5,845 bases of DNA, taken from assembly GCA_021166815.1 (NCBI GenBank), contig JAJPEO010000378.1:1-5845 (forward strand), given 5' to 3'. Shown piece by piece: positions 1-5,646 of this stretch (positions within the stretch are counted from its first letter, which is position 1; each line of letters begins with the position of its first letter). Source of the DNA: Nocardioides sp. Its GTDB lineage: Bacteria > Actinomycetota > Actinomycetes > Propionibacteriales > Nocardioidaceae. Under the pieces are notes generated by a model that did not search any database, had not been told where the DNA came from, and saw nothing but the letters and a program-made list of their open reading frames with translations. Made by a program: the position numbers and the translations under genes.

Positions 1-505
1 GACGACCACCCCGGCTCCCAGCCCGAGCCCGGCTCCCGAGCCCCCGCCGGCCCCCTCGCCCACGCCGACGCCCACTCCCAGCCCGACCCCGGCTCCCGAG
101 CCCACGCCGGCTCCCGAGCCCGCGCCGGCTCCGCCGCCGACCGGCAACGCCGAGGCCGCCATCGCCTTCGCCCGCGCCCAGATCGGCAAGCCGTACAAGT
201 GGGGCGCCGCTGGACCCAACGCCTGGGACTGCTCGGGCCTGACCTCGGCTGCATGGGCTCGCGGCGGCAAGTACCTCCCGCACTACTCCGTCGCCCAGTA
301 CACCCAGTCGCGGTCGATCCGTCGCACCGACCTGCGCCCCGGCGACCTGGTCTTCTGGAGCTCCTCCGGCAGCCCGAGCTCGATCTACCACGTCGCCCTC
401 TACATCGGTGGCGGCCAGATCATCCACGCGCCGCGTACGGGTCGCAACGTCAGCCAGGAGTCCATGTACTACTGGCGCACGCCGAACTTCTACGCGCGCC
501 CCTGA
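1..505 (+). CDS. NlpC/P60 family (C40) cell-wall peptidase, 3' part only
   Basis: This is the C-terminal 167 codons of a gene whose start lies left of the window; the frame begins at base 2 and ends at TGA 503-505. Visible residues 1-47 are almost only Pro, Ala, Thr, Ser and Glu, a flexible linker typical of exported wall enzymes. Residues about 48-167 form a complete NlpC/P60 domain: it opens with the IGKPYKWG block, the nucleophile Cys77 (codon 230-232) lies in DCSGL, His130 (389-391) in YHVALYIGGG, and the third catalytic position is His142 (425-427) in IIHAP. The family cleaves gamma-D-Glu-meso-diaminopimelate or similar bonds in peptidoglycan stem peptides outside the membrane, in cell separation or wall turnover. 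All three catalytic positions are present, so the enzyme is probably active. The N-terminal signal peptide and any LysM, coiled-coil or transglycosylase domain are out of view, so the exact subfamily cannot be given. It converges on the sulfotransferase gene with a 2-base gap. Confidence 0.93.
   Translation, partial: TTTPAPSPSPAPEPPPAPSPTPTPTPSPTPAPEPTPAPEPAPAPPPTGNAEAAIAFARAQIGKPYKWGAAGPNAWDCSGLTSAAWARGGKYLPHYSVAQYTQSRSIRRTDLRPGDLVFWSSSGSPSSIYHVALYIGGGQIIHAPRTGRNVSQESMYYWRTPNFYARP
11..139 (+). repeat. Proline-rich linker-coding degenerate repeats
   Basis: A low-complexity stretch encodes the PAPEP/TPSP linker of the NlpC/P60 protein. The 13-base unit GGCTCCCGAGCCC occurs at 31-43, 91-103 and 109-121. 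A longer 29-base unit at 15-43 recurs at 75-103 with one mismatch (position 27 versus 87), a period of 60 bases or 20 codons. The repeats are in frame and probably vary in copy number between strains by slippage or recombination. They are coding low complexity, not a mobile element or CRISPR. Confidence 0.75.
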
Positions 506-507
506 CG

Positions 508-1374
508 TCAGAGCGGTCGCAGCCTGCTCGCGAACCCGGCGGCCACCACGGCCGGGTCGAGGTCGCCGGCGAGGATGCGACGGGTGGGCCAGTGGGAGAC
601 GTCGAGGTCGCAGAGCGACGAGAACTCGTCGAGGTCCTCGGCGTGCAGCCGCGCGAGCGCGAGGATCTCCTCGCCGCTGGGGGCGCTGCCCCGGACGGGA
701 GGCGTCGGCTCGGGCACGCGCATCGGCGGCACCCCGTCGAAGCGCGGCAGGCCCAGGAAGTCGGTGACCCGGTCGATGGTGGCGGCGTAGGAGTCGGTGA
801 GCTCGTGCGTCTCGAGCAGGAGCCACCGGTCGCGCTCGAACAGCGCGAAGCCGCGCCGCAGCTGCTCGCCGTAGAAGCCGCGGGAGATCCCGGTGAGGTC
901 CTGCCAGCGCGCCCGTGCGCTCCCGTCGCGTCCCGGTCGGGAGCTCGGTCCGCGCCGGGCGAGCGTACGCATCCTGGCGAGCATGTCGGCCCAGTCGCCC
1001 CAGTTGTCGCTGCGCGCGCGCAGCATCATCCAGTGGGAGAACAACCGCTCCATCGGGTCGCGGAAGATCGCGATGAGCGGCATGTCCGGGTTGTAGCGCT
1101 GCATCCGCTCCAGGGCGCCGGGCCAGAAGATGTACGTGGCGCTGGCATCGCCGACGACGAGCTCGCCGGCGCCGCACCCCGGCGCGGTGTAGTCGCGCTC
1201 GTAGTCCGGGTGCTCCCAGTCGACGCCCTCGTCGTCGAAGTAGTGGGCGGCCCGGTGGGGCGGGGCGCAGACGCCCGGGTGCTCGTTGAGGGTGTCGGCG
1301 AGCAGCGACGTACCGGCCTTCTGGGCGCCGACGATCGCATAGCCGTACGGCAGGCGTTCGGGGTCGGCCCCCAC
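508..1374 (-). CDS. PAPS-dependent sulfotransferase (Sulfotransfer family)
   Basis: Predicted 288-residue cytosolic sulfotransferase that would move sulfate from 3'-phosphoadenosine-5'-phosphosulfate to a hydroxyl or amine; the acceptor is unknown. The 5'-phosphosulfate loop is IVGAQKAGTSLL at residues 14-25 (Lys19, Thr22, Ser23). The 3'-phosphate motif is IFRDPMERLFSHW at 103-115 (Arg105, Ser113). Both match the heparan-sulfate-type bacterial sulfotransferases and length is normal for them. The usual K-E-x-H-[FY]-F block reads R-A-A-H-Y-F at 41-46, so the expected glutamate is an alanine (see findings). The start is chosen as GTG 1374-1372 because GAGG lies 8 bases upstream. GTG 1383-1381 is an alternative with a possible -10 TACGGT (1395-1390) placed for a leaderless transcript. 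The frame stays open to an ATG at 1503, but that would overlap the oxidase gene and adds nothing family-like. It is transcribed alone, divergent from the acyl-CoA oxidase. No sugar or glycan genes are adjacent to suggest the acceptor. Confidence 0.9.
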   Translation of the reverse strand: MGADPERLPYGYAIVGAQKAGTSLLADTLNEHPGVCAPPHRAAHYFDDEGVDWEHPDYERDYTAPGCGAGELVVGDASATYIFWPGALERMQRYNPDMPLIAIFRDPMERLFSHWMMLRARSDNWGDWADMLARMRTLARRGPSSRPGRDGSARARWQDLTGISRGFYGEQLRRGFALFERDRWLLLETHELTDSYAATIDRVTDFLGLPRFDGVPPMRVPEPTPPVRGSAPSGEEILALARLHAEDLDEFSSLCDLDVSHWPTRRILAGDLDPAVVAAGFASRLRPL

Positions 1375-1453
1375 GGTGATCACCTCGCGACCGTACCTTC
1401 GAAGGGCGGTGCCACGAGGCCGCTTGCAGGCTTTCGGCCGTAGGTTGGGCCCC
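1375..1453. promoter_or_regulatory. Divergent intergenic region with CCTTCGAAGG palindrome
   Basis: This 79-base spacer must hold the promoters of both the leftward sulfotransferase and the rightward acyl-CoA oxidase. It contains a perfect 10-base palindrome, CCTTCGAAGG, at 1396-1405. On the minus strand the palindrome sits directly upstream of a TACGGT hexamer (1395-1390) that fits the actinobacterial -10 pattern TANNNT, so a protein bound there could affect sulfotransferase transcription. No convincing -35 box is seen for either direction. The regulator is unknown and the palindrome could be chance. Confidence 0.35.
1441..1446 (+). promoter_or_regulatory. Putative -10 box (TAGGTT) for the acyl-CoA oxidase, leaderless
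   Basis: TAGGTT matches the actinobacterial -10 pattern TANNNT and ends 7 bases before the ATG at 1454. Transcription would therefore start at or next to the A of the start codon and give a leaderless mRNA. This agrees with the absence of a Shine-Dalgarno sequence in front of the gene. The TTGCAG at 1424-1429 is only 11 bases upstream and too close to be a normal -35. Without a good -35 the call stays tentative. Confidence 0.4.
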
Positions 1454-3499
1454 ATGGCCACCGACGAGGTTCCCGCGATCGACGACCAGCTGCCCGACGT
1501 CACCCCGGAGGAAGCGACGGAACCGCCGCAGGACCCGGGCGCGGTCCATGCCGACGCGCCGGGCTACGAGCAGCCCGTGGTCGACGTCGAGGCGCTGCGC
1601 CGGTTGCTCGACGGCACCTACGGCGAGGTGCGCGACCTGGTCCGCCGCAACCTCGTCGAGCAGCGCCAGATCCTGCTCGACGCCGACGAGATGCCGCGCG
1701 CGCAGTTCCGCGAGCGGGTGCTCGAGGTCGTGCTCGACATGGCGGCGACCGGGCAGACGGGGATGGGGTTCCCCGAGGCGCACGGCGGGGGTGGCGACAT
1801 CGGCGCCTCGGTGGCGGCGTTCGAGACCCTCGCCTTCGGCGACCTGTCGGTGCTGACCAAGGTGGGCGTGCAGTTCGGCCTCTTCGGCGGGGCGATCCTG
1901 CAGCTGGGCACCCAGCACCACCACGACGCCTACCTCGCCGACCTCGTCAGCGGCCGCCTGCTCGGCTCGTTCGCGATGACCGAGTTCGGCCACGGCTCGA
2001 ACGTGCAGGCGATCGGCACCACCGCGACGTACGACGCCGAGGCGGGCGAGTTCGTCATCCACACCCCCGACGACGCCAGTCGCAAGGACTACATCGGCAA
2101 CGCCGCCGCCCACGCCGAGCTGGCGGTGGTCTTCGCCCAGCTCGAGGTGGCCGGCGAGGCCCACGGGGTGCATGCCTTCGTCGTCCGGCTGCGGCGCGAC
2201 GGGGAGGTCGTGGACGGCGTGCGGATCGAGGACTGCGGGCCCAAGATGGGCCTCAACGGCGTCGACAACGGCCACATCTGGTTCGACCACGTACGCGTCC
2301 CGCGCACGGCCCTGCTCAACCAGTTCGCCGAGGTCACCCCGGAGGGCCGCTACCTCTCACCGATCGAGAACCCCAACAAGCGGTTCTTCACGATGCTCGG
2401 GACGCTGGTGCAGGGGCGGGTCTGCGTCGGGGGCGCCGGCATCAACGCCGCCAAGGTGGCACTCACCATCGCGGTCCACTACGCCACCCGCCGCCGCCAG
2501 TTCGAGGCGTCGAGCGACCAGCACGAGGAGCTGCTGCTCGACTACGGCATGCACCAGCGCCGGCTGCTGCCGCTGCTGGCGCACACGTACGCCCTCCACT
2601 TCGCCCAGGACGTCGTGGCCGCCGACCTGCACGACGTGTTCTCCGGCACCACGGCCGACGAGCAGGCGCGCCGGCTGCTGGAGTCGCGGGCGGCCGGCAC
2701 CAAGGCGATCGGCACCTGGCACGCCACCCGCACGATCCAGGAGTGCCGCGAGGCGTGCGGCGGCGCGGGCTACATCAGCGAGAACCGCTTCGCCGCGCTC
2801 AAGGCCGACACCGACGTCTTCACCACCTTCGAGGGCGACAACCACGTGCTGCTGCAGCTGGTCGCCAAGGGCCTGCTCACCGACTACTCCAGCGACTTCT
2901 CCGACCTCGACCAGTTCGGCATGGTGCGGTTCGTCGCGGGCGTGGCCGTCGAGACGGTCGTGGAGAAGACGGCCGTGCACAAGCTGTTCCAGTCGATCCG
3001 CGACCTGCTCCCCGGCGGTGACCAGTGGGACCAGGAGGCCGGCCTGCTCGACCCCAACTACCAGCTCGCCATGCTCCGCTTCCGCGAGGAGCACCGCCTC
3101 GCCGGCGTCGCCCGACGCCTCAAGCGCGGCATCGACGACGGCATGAACCCCGGCGTCGTCTTCTCCCGGGTGCAGGACCACGTCATCGCCACGGCGCGGG
3201 CCCACGTGGACAGGCTGGTGCACGAGGCGTTCGTCAGCAGGACGGCTGCCCTGCCCGACGGCGACCTCAAGGTCGCGCTCAACCTGCTGTGCGACCTCCA
3301 CGCGCTCAGCGTCATCGAGGCCGACCGGGGCTGGTTCATGGAGCACGGGCGGCTCTCCAGCCCGCGGTCGAAGGCGATCAGCCGCGAGATCAACGACCTG
3401 TGCCGCAAGCTGCGCCCACTCGCCGTCGACCTCGTCGACGCGTTCGGCGTGCCGCGGGAGGTGCTGCGGGCCGAGGACCTGCTCGGCTGGGAGGGGTGA
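1454..3499 (+). CDS. Acyl-CoA oxidase / acyl-CoA dehydrogenase family flavoprotein
   Basis: Predicted 681-residue FAD enzyme that oxidises acyl-CoA to trans-2-enoyl-CoA, the first step of beta-oxidation, in the cytosol. Length and architecture match peroxisomal-type acyl-CoA oxidases (usually 600-700 residues), which reoxidise FAD with O2 and release H2O2, rather than the roughly 380-residue dehydrogenases that use ETF. Residues 1-40 are an acidic, proline-rich extension. The helical N-terminal domain runs to about 170. The flavin/substrate beta-domain includes FAMTEFGHGSN (TEFGHGSN at 176-183). The helical domain follows, with ATRRRQF at 344-350, CGGAGY at 435-440 and FEGDN, whose Glu460 aligns with the catalytic base of ACOX enzymes. 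Residues from about 500 form the ACOX C-terminal domain, including EADRGWFMEHG. The start at ATG 1454 is preferred over an in-frame ATG at 1376, whose extra 26 residues are arginine-rich junk overlapping the divergent promoter region. No Shine-Dalgarno is present, so it is probably leaderless. It stands alone and converges on ppa. The oxidase versus dehydrogenase choice is by family resemblance only. Confidence 0.9.
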   Translation: MATDEVPAIDDQLPDVTPEEATEPPQDPGAVHADAPGYEQPVVDVEALRRLLDGTYGEVRDLVRRNLVEQRQILLDADEMPRAQFRERVLEVVLDMAATGQTGMGFPEAHGGGGDIGASVAAFETLAFGDLSVLTKVGVQFGLFGGAILQLGTQHHHDAYLADLVSGRLLGSFAMTEFGHGSNVQAIGTTATYDAEAGEFVIHTPDDASRKDYIGNAAAHAELAVVFAQLEVAGEAHGVHAFVVRLRRDGEVVDGVRIEDCGPKMGLNGVDNGHIWFDHVRVPRTALLNQFAEVTPEGRYLSPIENPNKRFFTMLGTLVQGRVCVGGAGINAAKVALTIAVHYATRRRQFEASSDQHEELLLDYGMHQRRLLPLLAHTYALHFAQDVVAADLHDVFSGTTADEQARRLLESRAAGTKAIGTWHATRTIQECREACGGAGYISENRFAALKADTDVFTTFEGDNHVLLQLVAKGLLTDYSSDFSDLDQFGMVRFVAGVAVETVVEKTAVHKLFQSIRDLLPGGDQWDQEAGLLDPNYQLAMLRFREEHRLAGVARRLKRGIDDGMNPGVVFSRVQDHVIATARAHVDRLVHEAFVSRTAALPDGDLKVALNLLCDLHALSVIEADRGWFMEHGRLSSPRSKAISREINDLCRKLRPLAVDLVDAFGVPREVLRAEDLLGWEG

Positions 3500-3511
3500 G
3501 TCAGGTCCGCG

Positions 3512-3551
3512 TCAAGACCGCAGGCTCAGTGGCCGTGGCCCTCGGTCTTGA
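3512..3551. terminator. Candidate bidirectional terminator hairpin between acyl-CoA oxidase and ppa
   Basis: TCAAGACCG at 3512-3520 is perfectly repeated in reverse complement, CGGTCTTGA, at 3543-3551. AGG (3522-3524) can also pair with CCT (3540-3542), so the stem reaches 12 pairs with a single bulged C at 3521 and a 15-base loop. It lies 12 bases after the oxidase stop, and one arm is inside the last codons of ppa. There is no T-run on either side, which is common among actinobacterial terminators. A convergent junction with a two-way hairpin is the expected arrangement. Function is inferred. Confidence 0.55.
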
Positions 3552-4023
3552 ACCGCTCGAACGACGCGCGGACCTCGGCCTCGGCCTCGGCGCGGCCGAC
3601 CCAGTCGGCACCCTCGACGGACTTGCCGGGCTCGAGGTCCTTGTAGACCTCGAAGAAGTGCTGGATCTCCAGGCGGTCGAACTTGGAGACGTGGTTGATG
3701 TCGCGGATGTGCTCCAGGCGCGGGTCCTCGGTGGGGACGCACAGCACCTTGTCGTCGCCGCCGGCCTCGTCGGTCATGCGGAACATGCCGATCGCGCGGC
3801 ACTTGATGAGGCAGCCGGGGAAGGTCGGCGACTGCAGGATGACGAGCGCGTCGAGCGGGTCGCCGTCCTGGCCGAGGGTGTCCTCGATGAAGCCGTAGTC
3901 GGCGGGGTAGGCCGTCGACGTGAAGAGCATGCGGTCGAGGCGGATGCGGCCGGACTCGTGGTCGACCTCGTACTTGTTGCGCTCCCCCTTGGGGATCTCC
4001 ACCACCACGTCGAACTCGAGCAC
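3526..4023 (-). CDS. ppa: Inorganic pyrophosphatase (family I)
   Basis: Predicted 165-residue cytosolic enzyme that hydrolyses pyrophosphate to two phosphates with Mg2+, pulling biosynthetic reactions such as DNA, RNA and aminoacyl-tRNA synthesis forward. It begins with the family N-terminus [11 protein letters not shown] and KYEVDH (Lys17, Glu19). The signature DGDPLDA is at 53-59 (Asp53, Asp55, Asp58). Asp85, Asp90 and Lys92 in [10 protein letters not shown] and Tyr127-Lys128 in VYKDLEPGK match E. coli Asp97, Asp102, Lys104, Tyr141 and Lys142. Length agrees with the 162-residue M. tuberculosis enzyme. Of two active-site histidines reported for that protein (His21, His86), only the first is kept (His22); the second position is Ala87. 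The GTG start at 4023-4021 is chosen because GGAGG lies 6 bases upstream and the protein then starts where homologues do. An in-frame ATG at 4041 would place that ribosome site inside the gene, and the ATG at 4028 is out of frame. It is divergent from the carboxypeptidase gene, as Rv3628 is from Rv3627c. Confidence 0.97.
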   Translation of the reverse strand: MLEFDVVVEIPKGERNKYEVDHESGRIRLDRMLFTSTAYPADYGFIEDTLGQDGDPLDALVILQSPTFPGCLIKCRAIGMFRMTDEAGGDDKVLCVPTEDPRLEHIRDINHVSKFDRLEIQHFFEVYKDLEPGKSVEGADWVGRAEAEAEVRASFERFKTEGHGH

Positions 4024-4029
4024 GTCATT

Positions 4030-4034
4030 CCTCC
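4030..4034 (-). promoter_or_regulatory. Shine-Dalgarno site of ppa (GGAGG)
   Basis: On the minus strand GGAGG is followed by 6 bases (AATGAC) and then the GTG start of ppa. It decides the start: the GTG at 4023 is in frame with the pyrophosphatase, whereas the ATG embedded in the spacer (4028-4026) is in another frame and too close to the site. Confidence 0.8.
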
Positions 4035-4077
4035 ACGTCATCGGCGCCCGACTGCTTCTCACGTGGACGCCACGGCC

Positions 4078-4104
4078 TTGTCTGGTAGCAGTGTCGCGCA
4101 CAAT
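4078..4104 (+). promoter_or_regulatory. Weak promoter candidate for the dacB-like gene
   Basis: TTGTCT (4078-4083) and CACAAT (4099-4104) resemble -35 and -10 boxes, but the 15-base spacer is short. If CACAAT is the -10, transcription would start about 7 bases later, at the ATG of 4112, giving a leaderless mRNA. TAGCAG (4086-4091) is another possible -10 that would give a short leader before the ATG at 4103. There is no Shine-Dalgarno before any candidate start, which favours a leaderless or nearly leaderless transcript. The 79-base spacer with ppa also contains CGTGG-ACG-CCACG at 4062-4074, a small inverted repeat of unknown meaning. Confidence 0.25.
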
Positions 4105-5593
4105 GGCCCCGATGCGCGAAGTGAGCCAGCCCCCGAACGCCCGGCGTGACCGAGACCACCCCCGCGGTCCCGGTCGCGTCGCCCACTGGCTGCCCGTCCT
4201 GCTGGTCGTCGCGCTGCTCGCCGGCGCGGTGGCCGCCCATCGCTTCGAGGTCGGGCCACGGCACCTGCCGTGGCTGGTCGCCGACCCGGCGTCCGAGCCG
4301 CAGGCCGTCCCGCCCCCGGCCGGGCTCGACCTGCCCGACTGGGATGCCCCGACGCCCGCCGTCGCGGCGGCAGAGCCCGGCGAGGTCGACGTCGCCGCGG
4401 TCGAGCGGGCCCTGCGACGCCCGCTGCGCGACCCCGACCTCGGCCGCCGCGTCAACGTCGCGGTCGGCAGCCTCGACGGTGACGGCACCGGGTGGGCCAC
4501 CGGCCCGGGCACCTTCATCCCGGCCTCGACCACCAAGGTCCTCACCGCCGCGGCGACCCTCCAGACGCTGGGTCCGAACGCCCGGTTCACCACGCGCGTC
4601 GTACGCGGTCAGGGCCCGCGCGAGGTCGTCCTCGTCGGGGGCGGCGACCCCTACCTCGCGAGCACCACGCCCACGCCCGAGGAGGCCGCCGGCACCTACC
4701 CGCCGCGCGCGGACGTGGCGAGCCTCGCCGCCGCCGTGGCAGACGCCCTCGGGGGCAGGGGGCGGGTCCGCGTGCGCTACGACGACTCCCTGTTCAGCGG
4801 CCCTGCCGACAACCCGGCCTGGCGCCGCGACTACGTCCGCGACGACATCGTCAGCCCCATCACCGCGCTCATGGTCGACGGCGGCCGCGAGGCCGACGGC
4901 TGGCACCGGTACGACGACCCCTCCCTCGCGGCCGCCCAGGCCTTCGCCCGCGCCCTGGCCGACGCCGGGCTGCGGGTCGTCGGCGCGCCCCGACCGGGCC
5001 GGGCCGACGACGCCGCTGAGGAGCTGGCCGTCGTCGAGGGCGCACCGGTCAACCAGGTCGTCGAGCGGATGCTGGAGGTCAGCGACAACGAGGCTGCCGA
5101 GGTGCTGGCTCGTCACGTGGGCCTGGCGCGGTCCGGCAGCGGCACCTTCGACGCGGGGTCGCGCGGCGTCGTCGAGGCCCTGGCCGAGGCGGGCGTCGAC
5201 ACGGGAGCCACCCGGATCCACGACGGCTCGGGGCTCTCGCGCCGCAACGTCGTGAGTGCCGAGGTGCTGCTCGACGTCCTGCGGGCGGCGGCCCGCACCC
5301 CGCGGTTGCGCGCCACGCTCACCGGCCTGCCCGTGGCAGGGTTCAGCGGCTCGCTGACCTGGCGCTTCGAGGACGAGGCGCCGGTGTCGCGCGGCGCCGT
5401 CCGCGCCAAGACCGGCACCCTCAGCGGGGTCCACGCGCTCGCAGGCATCGTGACCGACCGTGAGGGCACGCCCCTGGTGTTCGTCGTGGCGGTCGACCGC
5501 TCGCCGGAGGCCCGCAAGCTCGACGCCCAGCTGGCCGTCGACCACGTCGCCGCCGCCCTCGCGACCTGCGACTGCTCACGACCGCCCCGCTAG
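4103..5593 (+). CDS. dacB: D-alanyl-D-alanine carboxypeptidase/endopeptidase (PBP4 class, peptidase S13)
   Basis: Predicted 496-residue penicillin-binding protein that trims the terminal D-Ala from, or cuts crosslinks between, peptidoglycan stem peptides. It acts outside the membrane. Residues 1-28 are basic and cytosolic, and 29-45 (starting [11 protein letters not shown]) form one membrane anchor or uncleaved signal. Residues about 46-95 are a Pro/Ala-rich spacer. All three serine penicilloyl-transferase motifs are present: STTK at 142-145 with nucleophile Ser142, SDN at 327-329, and KTG at 436-438. The 185-residue gap between the first two fits the S13 class, which carries extra domains there, and not the shorter S11 class. 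The start is uncertain among ATG 4103, ATG 4112 and GTG 4121; none has a Shine-Dalgarno and all precede the same anchor. The frame is open further upstream but enters the divergent ppa gene. It matches Rv3627c in position and type, lies divergent from ppa, and is followed by the metalloprotease. The symbol dacB is by class; other D-Ala carboxypeptidases may carry the same name. Confidence 0.93.
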   Translation: MAPMREVSQPPNARRDRDHPRGPGRVAHWLPVLLVVALLAGAVAAHRFEVGPRHLPWLVADPASEPQAVPPPAGLDLPDWDAPTPAVAAAEPGEVDVAAVERALRRPLRDPDLGRRVNVAVGSLDGDGTGWATGPGTFIPASTTKVLTAAATLQTLGPNARFTTRVVRGQGPREVVLVGGGDPYLASTTPTPEEAAGTYPPRADVASLAAAVADALGGRGRVRVRYDDSLFSGPADNPAWRRDYVRDDIVSPITALMVDGGREADGWHRYDDPSLAAAQAFARALADAGLRVVGAPRPGRADDAAEELAVVEGAPVNQVVERMLEVSDNEAAEVLARHVGLARSGSGTFDAGSRGVVEALAEAGVDTGATRIHDGSGLSRRNVVSAEVLLDVLRAAARTPRLRATLTGLPVAGFSGSLTWRFEDEAPVSRGAVRAKTGTLSGVHALAGIVTDREGTPLVFVVAVDRSPEARKLDAQLAVDHVAAALATCDCSRPPR

Positions 5594-5596
5594 GGT
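5591..5596 (+). promoter_or_regulatory. Putative -10 box (TAGGGT) for the metalloprotease gene
   Basis: TAGGGT fits the actinobacterial -10 pattern and its first three bases are the stop codon of the dacB-like gene. It predicts transcription starting near 5603-5604, leaving a leader of about 43 bases before the ATG at 5647. No clear -35 is visible 17-18 bases upstream. The metalloprotease could therefore have its own promoter in addition to readthrough from the carboxypeptidase gene. Confidence 0.35.
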
Positions 5597-5606
5597 CGCT
5601 GTGTCC

Positions 5607-5622
5607 GGGCGTGCGAGCGCCC
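5607..5622 (+). promoter_or_regulatory. Hairpin with GNRA-type loop in the metalloprotease leader
   Basis: GGGCG (5607-5611) pairs with CGCCC (5618-5622). A T-G wobble extends the stem to 6 pairs and leaves GCGA (5613-5616) as the loop, a GNRA-type tetraloop. If transcription starts near 5603, the hairpin sits at the extreme 5' end of the mRNA and upstream of the ribosome site. It could protect the mRNA or act as a weak terminator for the upstream gene. No T-run follows. The role is inferred. Confidence 0.35.
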
Positions 5623-5635
5623 CCGCGCCACGGTG

Positions 5636-5640
5636 AGGAG
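5636..5640 (+). promoter_or_regulatory. Shine-Dalgarno site of the metalloprotease gene (AGGAG)
   Basis: AGGAG, within GGTGAGGAG, ends 6 bases before the ATG at 5647. It is the clearest rightward ribosome-binding site in the window and fixes the start at 5647 rather than at the internal ATG at 5656. Confidence 0.75.
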
Positions 5641-5646
5641 CCGGCG

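Noticed and set aside
11..139. CRISPR-like array
   Set aside because: The units are in frame, proline-codon-rich, irregularly spaced (60 and 18 bases) and without unique spacers. They encode a protein linker.
503..510. TGACGTCA as a regulatory operator
   Set aside because: It lies at a convergent gene end, not upstream of any gene, and is fully explained by two facing stop codons.
199..1443. A 414-codon plus-strand frame across the peptidase and sulfotransferase
   Set aside because: It runs out of frame through the NlpC/P60 domain and antisense to the sulfotransferase. Both real genes have intact catalytic motifs.
2357..3346. A 329-codon minus-strand frame opposite the acyl-CoA oxidase
   Set aside because: It is a low-complexity antisense shadow of the oxidase gene with no domain signal and no ribosome site that I can see.
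3025..4149. A 374-codon plus-strand frame spanning the oxidase 3' end and the ppa antisense strand
   Set aside because: It is an arginine/proline-rich frame shadow. It is out of frame with the oxidase and antisense to a well-supported pyrophosphatase.
4024..4593. Upstream extension of the ppa reading frame to 355 codons, as a possible fusion protein
   Set aside because: The extra residues are Ser/Arg/Thr-rich and lie antisense to the carboxypeptidase. The GTG at 4023 has a strong ribosome site and matches the family N-terminus.
4025..5545. A 506-codon open frame on the minus strand opposite the dacB-like gene
   Set aside because: It has no recognisable motif and a composition (Gly, Ala, Arg, Val, Asp) typical of antisense frames in high-GC DNA. 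The opposite strand carries all three PBP motifs.
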